Positions 27,614-35,537 of a DNA stretch of 36,269 nt are shown here, one piece after another; positions within the stretch are counted from its first letter, which is position 1; each line of letters opens with the position of its first letter. The DNA comes from Yinghuangia elevatio (GTDB taxonomy: Bacteria; Actinomycetota; Actinomycetes; Streptomycetales; Streptomycetaceae). The stretch lies in assembly GCF_040649515.1 (NCBI RefSeq), contig NZ_JBEZFP010000098.1, forward strand, positions 1 to 36,269. Reading direction: 5' to 3'. The notes beneath the pieces were generated by a model. That model was given only the letters and a program-made list of their open reading frames with translations. It was not told the origin of the DNA and made no database searches. The position numbers and the translations under genes are program-made.

Positions 27614-29860
27614 GTGGGTGAGCACAGCGCGGGGGACCGGCCGGACGACGACTCCACTGCTCCCGCCGAGCAGTTGGAGATCGCCGTCGCCGCCGCGCGC
27701 AAGGCCGCCAAGTCCGCCAAACCGCGCAAGCCCCCGGCCCTCGCCGCCGAACTGCCGGTCGCCCGCGTCGTCGTCGACAAGGCGCTGTCCCACCTCGACC
27801 AGTACTTCGACTACGCCGTGCCGGAGACCATGGCGGAGACCGCCCAGCCGGGCGTGCGGGTGCGCGTACGTTTCGGCGGCCACGCCGCGGGAGACCGGCG
27901 CCGCGGTGGCGGCCTGATCGACGGAATCGTCGTCGACCGGCTCGCGGCGAGCGACTACTCCGGGCCGTTGGCCCGCATCGAGCGTGTGCTGTCGCCGGAA
28001 CCGGTGCTGCCCGCCCGCATGTTGGACCTCGCCCGCGCGGTCGCCGACCGCTACGCGGGCACCCTGGCCGACGTCCTCTCGCTCGCGCTGCCGCCCCGAC
28101 ACGCGCGCGTCGAGACCGAGCCCGCCATCGATCCGCTGCCCGCACCCGGCCGCCCCGAGCCAGGCAGCTGGGCGCGGTACGCCGACGGGCCGCGGCTGCT
28201 GGAGGCGCTGGCGGCCGGGGAGTCGCCGCGTACCGTCTGGACCGCGCTGCCCGGCCCGACCTGGCCGGGGGAGATCGCGCTGCTGCTGGCCGCGGTGCTC
28301 GCGTCCGGGCGCGGCGGGATCGTCGTGCTGCCGGACGGCAAGGCCGTCGCGCGCGTCGACGAGGCCATGGAGCAGCTGCTCGGGCGGGGGCACCACATCG
28401 CGCTCACCGCCGAGGTGGGTCCGGAAGAGCGCTACCGCCGCTGGCTTGCCGTCAGCCGGGGGACGGTCAAGGCCGTCGTCGGCACGCGCGCGGCGATGTT
28501 CGCGCCGGTCGCCGACCTGGGGCTGGTCGCCCTGTGGGACGACGGCGACACCGCGCACTCGGAACTGCACGCGCCGCAGCCCCACGTGCGCGAGGTGCTG
28601 GTGATGCGTGCGCTGCGCGAGCAGGCGGCGTTCCTCGTCGGCGGGCTGACGACCTCGGTCGACGCCGCGCAGCTGGTGCGCTCCGGATGGGCCCAGCCGG
28701 TCGAGGCCGACCGGGCGCGCGTACGCGAGGCGGCGCCCCTGCTGCGCACGGTCGGCGACTTCGACCTCGCCCGGGACGACGCCGCGCGCGTCGCACGCCT
28801 GCCGACGATGGCCTGGGACGTCGCCCGCCGAGCGCTGGAGTCCGGGCCCGTGCTGGTGCAGGTGCCGCGGCGCGGGTACGTGCCGCACGCCGCGTGCCTG
28901 CGCTGTCGGGCGTCCGCCCGCTGCACCGCGTGTGTGGGACCACTCGAACTCACCAGCTCCGAAGGGGCGTTGGTGTGCTCGTGGTGCGGGCGGCACGAGG
29001 TCGGCTGGCGGTGTGCGGAGTGCGGCGGGGCCAAGTTGCGGGCGAACGTGGTGGGTGCGCGCCGTACCGCCGAAGAACTCGGCCGGGCGTTCCCGCGCGT
29101 GCCGGTGCGCACGTCGGGGCGGGACGCGGTGCTGGCGACGGTGCCGGACGTCCCCGCACTCGTCGTCGCGACCCCCGGCGCGGAACCGGTCGCGGCGGAC
29201 GGATATGCCGCCGCCCTCCTCCTCGACGGCTGGCTCCTGCTCAACCGGCCCGACCTGCGCGCCGGCGAGGAAGCCCTGCGCCGCTGGCTGGGCGCCGCGT
29301 CCCTGGTCCGCCCGGCGTCGGAGGGCGGCGCGGTCGTGATCATCGCGGAGCCGACCCTGCGCGCGGTGCAGGCCCTCGTACGCTGGGACCCCCAGGGCTA
29401 CGCCCGCACCGAACTCGCCGAACGCGCCGAGTTGGGCCTGCCGCCCGTCTCGCGCATGGCCTCGGTCACCGGGTCGCCCACGGCCGTCGCCGAGCTGATG
29501 CGCCTGGTACGCCTGCCCGAGGGCGCCGAGACCCTCGGCCCGGTCCCGGCCCCGCCGCCGAGGAGCCCGCAGGCACCGGCGAACACCCGTACCTCCCGGG
29601 CACGTTCCAAGTCCGCCGCGGCCCGCGCGGCCATAGAGCGCCCCCCGGCCCCCGCGTCCGACGCCCCCGGCCTGTGGACCCCGGGGCGTCAGGCCCCCGA
29701 GCCGCCGCCCGAGGAACGCCGCGAACGCCTCCTCATCCGCGTCGCCCCCGGCCGAGGCGCGGAACTCGCCGCGGCGCTCAAATCCGCCCAAGCGCTGTGG
29801 ATGTCCAGAGGCCCCGCCGAGACCGTCTGGGTCCGCATGGATCCCCTCGACATCGGCTGA
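27614..29860 (+). CDS. priA: PriA-like primosomal protein N' (probably helicase-defective)
   Basis: A 748-residue homologue of the replication restart protein PriA. The N-terminal 3'-DNA-binding domain is clear (VARVVVDKALSHLDQYFDY, RVRVRFGG). The zinc module has its full set of Cys pairs (CLRCRASARCTAC, CSWCGR, CAECGG). The ATPase motifs are degenerate: Walker A is replaced by ALPGPTWPGE, and the DEEH box by WDDGD. This matches what I recall of actinobacterial PriA, which keeps DNA binding but lacks the helicase motor. A disordered insert (PPPRSPQAPANTRTSRARSK) precedes the C-terminal end. The start is the GTG at 27614 after GGGAAG. It leads the block priA-def-fmt-rsmB. Confidence 0.93.
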   Translation: MGEHSAGDRPDDDSTAPAEQLEIAVAAARKAAKSAKPRKPPALAAELPVARVVVDKALSHLDQYFDYAVPETMAETAQPGVRVRVRFGGHAAGDRRRGGGLIDGIVVDRLAASDYSGPLARIERVLSPEPVLPARMLDLARAVADRYAGTLADVLSLALPPRHARVETEPAIDPLPAPGRPEPGSWARYADGPRLLEALAAGESPRTVWTALPGPTWPGEIALLLAAVLASGRGGIVVLPDGKAVARVDEAMEQLLGRGHHIALTAEVGPEERYRRWLAVSRGTVKAVVGTRAAMFAPVADLGLVALWDDGDTAHSELHAPQPHVREVLVMRALREQAAFLVGGLTTSVDAAQLVRSGWAQPVEADRARVREAAPLLRTVGDFDLARDDAARVARLPTMAWDVARRALESGPVLVQVPRRGYVPHAACLRCRASARCTACVGPLELTSSEGALVCSWCGRHEVGWRCAECGGAKLRANVVGARRTAEELGRAFPRVPVRTSGRDAVLATVPDVPALVVATPGAEPVAADGYAAALLLDGWLLLNRPDLRAGEEALRRWLGAASLVRPASEGGAVVIIAEPTLRAVQALVRWDPQGYARTELAERAELGLPPVSRMASVTGSPTAVAELMRLVRLPEGAETLGPVPAPPPRSPQAPANTRTSRARSKSAAARAAIERPPAPASDAPGLWTPGRQAPEPPPEERRERLLIRVAPGRGAELAAALKSAQALWMSRGPAETVWVRMDPLDIG

Positions 29861-29945
29861 ACCCAGCTGGACCGCCGAGCCCGTATGTGCGGGGCGGCGG
29901 TTGGCCGGGAGGTTGTCTCGGCCGGGGAGGGGGGTGGGGCGTCGG

Positions 29946-29951
29946 TAGACT
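29946..29951 (+). promoter_or_regulatory. Candidate -10 box for def-fmt-rsmB
   Basis: TAGACT fits TAnnnT, 66 bases upstream of the def start in the 157-base gap after priA. No good -35 is seen at 16-19 bases. It would let the translation genes be transcribed separately from priA. Confidence 0.4.
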
Positions 29952-30017
29952 GGGCGGGTTGAGGGGGTGCCGCCCCTTGGTCGTGTCCTCCGTCTCCGGT
30001 CGAACGGGAGTTCTTCT

Positions 30018-30563
30018 GTGGCAGTTCAGCCGATCCGCCTTTTCGGTGATCCGGTGTTGCGTACCGCGGCGGACCCGGTGACGGTCTTCGACAAGGAGCT
30101 TCGGGTCCTGGTCAAGGACCTGACGGACACGATGACGGACGCGCCCGGGGCGGGGCTGGCGGCTCCGCAGATCGGGGTGTCGCTGCGGGTCTTCACCTAC
30201 TTCGTGGACGGCGAGATCGGGCATCTGGTCAACCCGGACCTGGACCTGTCCGACGACGAGCAGGACGGCCCCGAGGGGTGCCTGTCGCTGCCGGGGCTGG
30301 CGTACGACACCAAGCGCGCCTTCGGGGTCGTGGCCAAGGGCTTCAACATGCACGGCGACCCGGTGACGATCGAGGGCACCGAGCTGCTCGCCCGGTGCAT
30401 CCAGCACGAGACCGACCACCTCGACGGCATCCTCTTCATCGACCGGCTCGACCGCGAGCAGCGCAAGGCCGCGCTCCGGGCGATCCGCGAGGCCGAGTGG
30501 TCCGGTCAGGCGCCCCCCGCCGTCAAGGTGTCGCCGCACGGGACCTTCGGAAAGGCGCTCTGA
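30018..30563 (+). CDS. def: Peptide deformylase
   Basis: A 181-residue metal-dependent deformylase that removes the formyl group from new proteins. All three motifs are present: GAGLAAPQIG, EGCLSLPG (metal Cys) and QHETDHLDG (HExxH metal ligands). The start is the GTG at 30018 (VAVQPIRLFGDP), 7 bases after GGGAG; the frame is open upstream to 29967 without a ribosome site. The stop is 5 bases before fmt. Formylation and deformylation genes side by side is a common arrangement. Confidence 0.97.
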   Translation: MAVQPIRLFGDPVLRTAADPVTVFDKELRVLVKDLTDTMTDAPGAGLAAPQIGVSLRVFTYFVDGEIGHLVNPDLDLSDDEQDGPEGCLSLPGLAYDTKRAFGVVAKGFNMHGDPVTIEGTELLARCIQHETDHLDGILFIDRLDREQRKAALRAIREAEWSGQAPPAVKVSPHGTFGKAL

Positions 30564-30568
30564 TTCCG

Positions 30569-31528
30569 ATGCGTCTGGTTTTCGCGGGGACACCCGAGGT
30601 CGCGGTCCCGTCGCTGGAGGCGCTGATCGCCTCGCGGCACGAGGTGGTCGCGGTGGTCACACGTCCGGACGCCCCGGCCGGCCGGGGGCGCAAGCTGCGC
30701 CCGTCACCGGTCGCCGAGCGGGCCATGGAGGCGGGCATCGAGGTGCTGCGCCCGGCGCGGCCGCGGGAGCCGGAGTTCCTGGCGCGGCTGGCCGAGATCG
30801 CGCCGGACTGCTGCCCGGTGGTGGCGTACGGCGCGCTGCTGCCCAAGGCGGCGCTCGACATCCCGGCGCGCGGCTGGGTCAACCTGCACTTCTCCCTGCT
30901 GCCCGCGTGGCGCGGCGCGGCCCCCGTCCAGCACGCCGTCATGGGCGGCGACGACGTGACCGGCGCGTGCACCTTCCAGATCGAGGAAGGTCTCGACTCG
31001 GGGCCGGTCTACGGGTGTGTGACCGACGACGTGCGCCCCACGGACACCAGCGGCGACCTGCTGGAGCGCCTGTCGCGGTCCGGCGCGCGCCTGCTCGCGG
31101 CGACCATGGACGGCATCGAGGACGGCCAACTCGTGGCCGTGCCGCAGCCGCCCGACGGTGTGTCGCTCGCCCCCAAGGTGACCGTGGCGGACGCCCGGGT
31201 GGACTGGACGACGCCCGCGCTGCGCGTGGACCGCGTCGTCCGCGGCTGCACGCCCGCGCCCGGCGCGTGGACGACATTCCGCGGCGAGCGCGTGAAGCTC
31301 GCACCGGTACGCCTGCGCGCGGGCGACTCCGAACTCGCCCCCGGCGAGATCGCCGTCGAGCGCAAGGTCGTCCGGGTCGGCACCGGCAGCCACGCCGTCG
31401 AACTGACCGAAGTGCAGCCCCAGGGCAAGCGCATGATGGCGGCCGTGGACTGGGCCCGGGGCGTGCGTCCCGAGTCCGGCGAGCGCTTCGGCGCGGAAAA
31501 CGCCGCCGCGAGTGGAGAAACCGAGTGA
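30569..31528 (+). CDS. fmt: Methionyl-tRNA formyltransferase
   Basis: A 319-residue enzyme that formylates initiator Met-tRNA with 10-formyl-THF. MRLVFAGTPEVAVPSLEAL is the Rossmann start. NLHFSLLPAWRGAAPVQHA is the active-site segment with the Asn-His pair, and GACTFQIEEGLDSGPV follows. The C-terminal OB-like domain (about 205-310) is present. The start is the ATG at 30569, 5 bases after the def stop, with GGAAAGG inside def as ribosome site. The stop overlaps rsmB (GTGA). Confidence 0.97.
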   Translation: MRLVFAGTPEVAVPSLEALIASRHEVVAVVTRPDAPAGRGRKLRPSPVAERAMEAGIEVLRPARPREPEFLARLAEIAPDCCPVVAYGALLPKAALDIPARGWVNLHFSLLPAWRGAAPVQHAVMGGDDVTGACTFQIEEGLDSGPVYGCVTDDVRPTDTSGDLLERLSRSGARLLAATMDGIEDGQLVAVPQPPDGVSLAPKVTVADARVDWTTPALRVDRVVRGCTPAPGAWTTFRGERVKLAPVRLRAGDSELAPGEIAVERKVVRVGTGSHAVELTEVQPQGKRMMAAVDWARGVRPESGERFGAENAAASGETE

Positions 31529-32967
31529 CCCGTCCCGTCACCCCCGGCCGGTCGCCGCGCAGCCCGGGAGGCTCCGGCGGCAAGGCGTCCCGCACCTACC
31601 GGCGGCCGAAGCCCGACGCCGCGCGCCGTGCCGCGTTCGACGTGCTGCGCGCGGTCGACGAGCGGGACGCGTACGCCAACCTGGTCCTCCCCGGGCTGCT
31701 GCGCGACCGCCGCATGACCGGCCGCGACGCCGCCCTCGCCACCGAGCTGGTGCACGGGACGCTGCGCCGCCAGGGCACGTACGACGCGATCCTGGACCGC
31801 TGCGTGGACCGCCCGATCGGCGAGGTGGACCCGCCGGTCCTCGACGTGCTGTGCCTGGGCGCGCACCAACTGCTCTCCACCCGGATCCCGACGCACGCCG
31901 CCGTCTCCGCGACGGTCGAACTGGCGCGCGGCGTCCTGGGCGACGGCCGGGCGAAGTTCGTGAACGCGGTGCTGCGCAAGGTCTCCGCGCGCGACCTCGG
32001 CGAGTGGCTCGACGAGGTCGCGCCGCCGTACGACGAGGACGCCGAAGGCCACCTGTCCGTCGTGCACTCGCACCCGCGCTGGGTCGTGGGCGCGCTGTGG
32101 GACGCCCTCGGCGGCGGCCGTGAGGGAATCGAGGCACTGCTCGCCGCGGACAACGAGCCCCCGGCCGTGACGCTCGTGGCGCGCCCCGGCCGCTCGACCC
32201 TCGACGAGCTGTACGCGGCCGGCGCCGAGCCGGGGCGCTGGTCACCGCTGGCCGCGGTGCTCCCCGAGGGCGACCCGGGAGCCATCGCCGCGGTCCGCGA
32301 CGGGCGGGCCGGCGTGCAGGACGAGGGCAGCCAACTCGTCGCGCAGGCACTCGCCGAGGCCCCGGTCGCCCCCGTTGACGGCGGTGAGCGGCGCTGGCTC
32401 GACCTGTGCGCGGGCCCCGGCGGCAAGGCCGGCCTGCTCGCCGCGATCGCGACGCAGCGCGATGTGTCGCTGCTGGCCGTCGAGCGCCGCCACCACCGCG
32501 CCCGACTGGTCCGCAACGCGATCGGCTGGAACACGAACCACCAGGTCGTGACCGCCGACGGCACGCAACCGGCATGGGAGCCGGGCGTGTTCGACCGGGT
32601 CATCGCCGACGTGCCGTGCAGCGGGCTCGGCGCGCTGCGCCGCCGTCCGGAGTCGCGGTGGCGCCGCCGACCCGAGGACATCGCCGAACTGGGGCCGTTG
32701 CAGAGGCAGTTGCTCGGCACCGCACTGGGTGCGGTGCGCCCGGGCGGAGTGGTCGCGTACGTGACCTGCTCGCCGCACAAGGCCGAGACCCGTGCCGTCG
32801 TGGACGACGTGCTCGCGACGGAGGCGGGGGAGGGCTTCGAACTGGTCGACGCCCGTGAGCTGTTCCCCGGCGTCACCGACCTCGGTGCGGGGCCGGACGT
32901 CCAGCTGTGGCCGCACCTGCACGGCACCGACGCGATGTACCTCGCGCTCCTGCGCCGCACGGTCTAG
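31525..32967 (+). CDS. rsmB: 16S rRNA cytosine-5 methyltransferase RsmB (Sun/Fmu)
   Basis: A 480-residue SAM-dependent methyltransferase for 16S rRNA. The N-terminal NusB-like helical domain (about 30-165: RRAAFDVLRAVDERDAYAN, GDGRAKFVNAVLRKVS) is followed by the catalytic domain. SAM motif I reads LDLCAGPGGKAGLLA, motif IV is ADVPCSGLGALRRRPE and motif VI is VTCSPHKAET, which holds the catalytic Cys. A basic Gly/Arg/Pro N-terminus (about 1-25) is common in actinobacterial versions. The start is the GTG at 31525, overlapping the fmt stop. It is the last gene of the translation block. Confidence 0.96.
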   Translation: MTRPVTPGRSPRSPGGSGGKASRTYRRPKPDAARRAAFDVLRAVDERDAYANLVLPGLLRDRRMTGRDAALATELVHGTLRRQGTYDAILDRCVDRPIGEVDPPVLDVLCLGAHQLLSTRIPTHAAVSATVELARGVLGDGRAKFVNAVLRKVSARDLGEWLDEVAPPYDEDAEGHLSVVHSHPRWVVGALWDALGGGREGIEALLAADNEPPAVTLVARPGRSTLDELYAAGAEPGRWSPLAAVLPEGDPGAIAAVRDGRAGVQDEGSQLVAQALAEAPVAPVDGGERRWLDLCAGPGGKAGLLAAIATQRDVSLLAVERRHHRARLVRNAIGWNTNHQVVTADGTQPAWEPGVFDRVIADVPCSGLGALRRRPESRWRRRPEDIAELGPLQRQLLGTALGAVRPGGVVAYVTCSPHKAETRAVVDDVLATEAGEGFELVDARELFPGVTDLGAGPDVQLWPHLHGTDAMYLALLRRTV

Positions 32968-32988
32968 CGGCGCCGATCGGTTGCGCCG

Positions 32989-33014
32989 ACGACCGGTTGC
33001 CGGCGACCGGTCGT
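32989..33014. terminator. Short hairpin between convergent rsmB and oxidoreductase genes
   Basis: ACGACCGG (32989-32996) and CCGGTCGT (33007-33014) form a perfect 8-bp stem with a 10-base loop, between the convergent stops at 32967 and 33053. It is a modest terminator candidate. Confidence 0.5.
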
Positions 33015-33052
33015 GCGGGCTGCGCGCGTGCAGGCTCGACCGGACACCCGTC

Positions 33053-33982
33053 CTAGGCCGCCGCGCGCTCCAGGACCAGTGCGGGCGCCAGTTCGCGCCA
33101 CTCGGGGCGGGGGAGCGCGGCCGGGTCGGCGGTGAGCACCTGTACGCAGACGTGGTCGGCACCCGCGTCGAAATGCTCGCGGACCCGGCGGCGGATCGTG
33201 TCGGCGTCGCCGTACGCGACGATCGCGTCCACGAGGCGCCGACTCGGGACGCCGGCGATGTCCGCGTCGCCGAAGCCGAGCCGACGTACGTTCGCCTCCT
33301 GATGCGCCGCCTGGCCGACGTACCCGGCGACATGCGCGGTGGCCAGCTCGCGCGCGCGGACGAGGTCGGTGTCGAGGATGACGGCCTGTTCGACGCCGAG
33401 GAACGCGTCCGGTCCCAAGATGTGGCGGGCCCGCGCGGTGTGTTCGACGGGGACGAAGTACGGGTGCGCGCCCCACGCGCGCTCGGCGGCCAGTTCCAGC
33501 ATCTTCGGCCCGAGGGCGGCCAGCACCCGGCGCGGCGCCGGTCGGGGGTCGGGGCCGTGCGCGGGGACCGCGTCCATCGAATCGAGGTACCCGCGCATCG
33601 TGGCGACCGCGCGGCCCCGTGCGGGCATCGGGTAGCCGTCGAGCTTGTGGACGGTGTCGTCGACGCGGTGGCCGCCGAGGCCGAGGATGTAGCGGCCGGG
33701 GAATGCCTCACCGAGCGTGCGGGTGGCGGTGGCCGTGGCGATCGGGTCGCGGAACGCGATGTTCGCGATGCCGGACGCGACCGTGATCCCGCGCGTGGCG
33801 TTCAGCAGCAGGGCCGCCTGGCCGAAGGTGTCGCGGCCGAACGCTTCGCCGAACCAGATGGCGGTGTATCCCAACTCTTCTGTTTCCGCGGCGGATTCGC
33901 GGACCAGGGTGGCGGGCTGCGGATCGAACGCGAACGTCCAGATGCCCACGCCGCCGAGGGTCGTACGGGTTTCGTCGTGCAC
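33053..33982 (-). CDS. LLM-class (F420-dependent type) oxidoreductase
   Basis: A 309-residue TIM-barrel protein of the luciferase-like monooxygenase family, probably F420-dependent. Typical segments are GGVGIWTFAFDP near the start, ETEELGYTAIWFGEAFGRDTF, TVASGIANIAFRDP, FPGRYILGLGGHRVD and the C-terminal FDAGADHVCVQVLT. The substrate is unknown. The start is the GTG at 33982 (VHDETRTT) with GGGAG 6 bases upstream; the open frame from 34012 begins with TTG and lacks a site. It is divergent from TetR3, with two matching palindromes between them, so TetR3 very likely controls it. Confidence 0.88.
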   Translation of the reverse strand: MHDETRTTLGGVGIWTFAFDPQPATLVRESAAETEELGYTAIWFGEAFGRDTFGQAALLLNATRGITVASGIANIAFRDPIATATATRTLGEAFPGRYILGLGGHRVDDTVHKLDGYPMPARGRAVATMRGYLDSMDAVPAHGPDPRPAPRRVLAALGPKMLELAAERAWGAHPYFVPVEHTARARHILGPDAFLGVEQAVILDTDLVRARELATAHVAGYVGQAAHQEANVRRLGFGDADIAGVPSRRLVDAIVAYGDADTIRRRVREHFDAGADHVCVQVLTADPAALPRPEWRELAPALVLERAAA

Positions 33983-34013
33983 GTGGTGCTCCCATGCGGA
34001 GATGACCGGCAAT

Positions 34014-34034
34014 AAGCGGAGAGGTTCTCCGCTT
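34014..34034. promoter_or_regulatory. Palindromic operator 1 (TetR3 candidate)
   Basis: AAGCGGAGA and TCTCCGCTT are perfect 9-bp arms with a 3-base centre (GGT). The 15-base core CGGAGAGGTTCTCCG (34017-34031) is the exact reverse complement of the core of operator 2. Confidence 0.82.
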
Positions 34035-34050
34035 GCTCCCGGGATAAGAT

Positions 34051-34067
34051 ACGGAGAACCTCTCCGT
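34051..34067. promoter_or_regulatory. Palindromic operator 2 (TetR3 candidate)
   Basis: ACGGAGA and TCTCCGT are perfect 7-bp arms around ACC. The core CGGAGAACCTCTCCG (34052-34066) matches operator 1 in the opposite orientation. The centres are 35 bp apart. TAAGAT (34045-34050), a plus-strand -10 candidate for TetR3, lies directly before it, so binding would block both promoters. Confidence 0.82.
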
Positions 34068-34125
34068 TTGGCTAGCGGGCCGGGGCGGGACTCGGCGCGG
34101 GACTTGGCTCAGGGATGGAGCGACG

Positions 34126-34830
34126 GTGGCGAAGACGGGCAGGACGGCAACACCCGCGGGGCAGCGCGCCGACGCGCGCCTGAACCGCGAACGCATCGTG
34201 GCGGCCGCGCGCGAGGTGTTCGCGGAGGACGGTCCCGACGCGTCCCTCAACGAGATCGCGCGCCGCGCGGGGGTAGGGCCGGGGACGCTCTACCGGCACT
34301 TTCCGAACCGCCGCGCGCTGGCCGCCGCGGTCGTCGTCGAGCGGGTCGAGATCCTCGTCGCGCACGCCGACCGCCTGCTGGCCACGGACGTCACCGATGT
34401 CACTGACGCTGCGCATGCCCGGGGTTCCGTGCATGCCCCGGACGCCGCGCATGTCGCGGCCCACGCAGGGGCTGCCGACCCGGCCGCTGCTGCGGCGGCC
34501 GCGGCCGCGGACGCGGCACTCGTCGAGTGGTTCCGCGCCTTCCTCGCACACGCCCGGCTCCACCAGGGCACCGCGGTGGCGGCGATGGCCGAGGAGTCGG
34601 CGGACGGGGAGGCGGACGGGCTCGGGGTCGACTGCCACCGCCTGATCACCGATGCCGCGGCCGCGCTGCTCGCCCGAGCCCAGCGCACGGGCGCGGCCCG
34701 CCCCGACGTCGCATCCGACGACCTGGTGCAACTCGTCGTCGGCATCGCCCTGTCGGCCGGCCTCGGCGGCGACGACGAACAACCCGAGCGCCTGCTCGCC
34801 CTGGTGCTGGACGGTGTCCGCGGCCGATGA
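34126..34830 (+). CDS. TetR-family regulator 3
   Basis: A 234-residue TetR-type repressor. The helix-turn-helix is at about 20-65 (RERIVAAAREVFAEDGPDA, SLNEIARRAGVGPGTLYRHF, PNRRALAAAV). Residues about 87-132 are an odd low-complexity insert (TDVTDVTDAAHARGSVHAPD, then a run of Ala) before the ligand domain (VEWFRAFLAHARLHQGT, RAQRTGAARPDVASDDLVQL). The SBD_TetR-like C-terminus suggests the small-molecule-responsive class. The start is the GTG at 34126 after GGATGGAG. It is divergent from the LLM oxidoreductase and probably represses both genes through the CGGAGA palindromes. Confidence 0.9.
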   Translation: MAKTGRTATPAGQRADARLNRERIVAAAREVFAEDGPDASLNEIARRAGVGPGTLYRHFPNRRALAAAVVVERVEILVAHADRLLATDVTDVTDAAHARGSVHAPDAAHVAAHAGAADPAAAAAAAAADAALVEWFRAFLAHARLHQGTAVAAMAEESADGEADGLGVDCHRLITDAAAALLARAQRTGAARPDVASDDLVQLVVGIALSAGLGGDDEQPERLLALVLDGVRGR

Positions 34831-34913
34831 CGTGCGCGGGCCTGTGGCCTTGCCACTGAATACCTCCCTCCCCGGGGCTGTTCCCCACCCGGGCGCGCGG
34901 CCAGCATGGGTAC

Positions 34914-35381
34914 ATGCCTGCCTCTCGTGATCCCGCCCCGGTCCCGGACTCCCTGGCCGCCGAACTCGCCACGCCCGCCTACCTCGACGCGGCGCGGGCC
35001 GCGGGAGTCGGGGTGGGCGCCACCCTCCTCGAACGCCTCGCCGGCGCGCTCGGCAAGGCCACCGCGGCGTCCGCGGTGTTCGGCGAACCGGTCACCAACG
35101 GCGGCGTCACCGTCGTCCCGGTGGCCACCGCCCGGTTCGGGTTCGGCGGCGGCGCGGGTTCCGGACGGCAGGACTCCGCGCTCGGCGAGGGCGGCGGAGG
35201 CGGGGGCGGCGCGACGGTGACGCCGACGGGGTTCATCACGATCGCCGACGGCCAGGCGACGTTCACCCGGTTCCGCGACCCGTGGACGGACATCGTCCTG
35301 CCGGCCGCGGCGGCCGTACTGCTGTCGGTGGGCTCGGCGGCCGCCGCGCAGATTCTCCGGCGCGGACGCCGCGGCCGGTGA
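34914..35381 (+). CDS. GerW/YtfJ-like sporulation-associated protein
   Basis: A 155-residue protein resembling the GerW (YtfJ) family, which is linked to spores in endospore formers and widespread in actinobacteria with unclear function. The core is ASAVFGEPVTNGGVTVVPVA, then TARFGFGGGAGSG, a Gly-rich loop (GEGGGGGGGATVTPTGF) and FITIADGQATF. A C-terminal hydrophobic helix (IVLPAAAAVLLSVGSAAAA) and the basic end RRGRRGR suggest membrane anchoring. The ATG at 34914 lacks a clear ribosome site; an overlapping ATG at 34906 is in another frame. Confidence 0.75.
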   Translation: MPASRDPAPVPDSLAAELATPAYLDAARAAGVGVGATLLERLAGALGKATAASAVFGEPVTNGGVTVVPVATARFGFGGGAGSGRQDSALGEGGGGGGGATVTPTGFITIADGQATFTRFRDPWTDIVLPAAAAVLLSVGSAAAAQILRRGRRGR

Positions 35382-35537
35382 GTGCGGCCGCTGTCGGGCC
35401 TGCCCGGGGTCGTCCGTTCCGGTGAACCTGGCGCCTGTCCCGCGGGAAACTCGAACGCCGCGAGATAACCCAGTTAATCAGGGCATACCGGTGTAATCCG
35501 CCAAGCATCGAAGGCGGCCCACCCCGGAGACCCCCCG
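35382..35537. promoter_or_regulatory. Intergenic region before the rhomboid-like gene
   Basis: This 156-base gap contains a relatively AT-rich patch (35464-35500, including GATAACCCAGTTAATCAGG), likely the promoter of the next gene. GGAG at 35525-35528 is the ribosome site. No terminator hairpin is evident. Confidence 0.4.

Noticed and set aside
33983..34012. TTG start at 34012 for the LLM oxidoreductase
   Set aside because: The GTG at 33982 has a GGGAG site at the right distance, and the extra residues would run toward the operator region.
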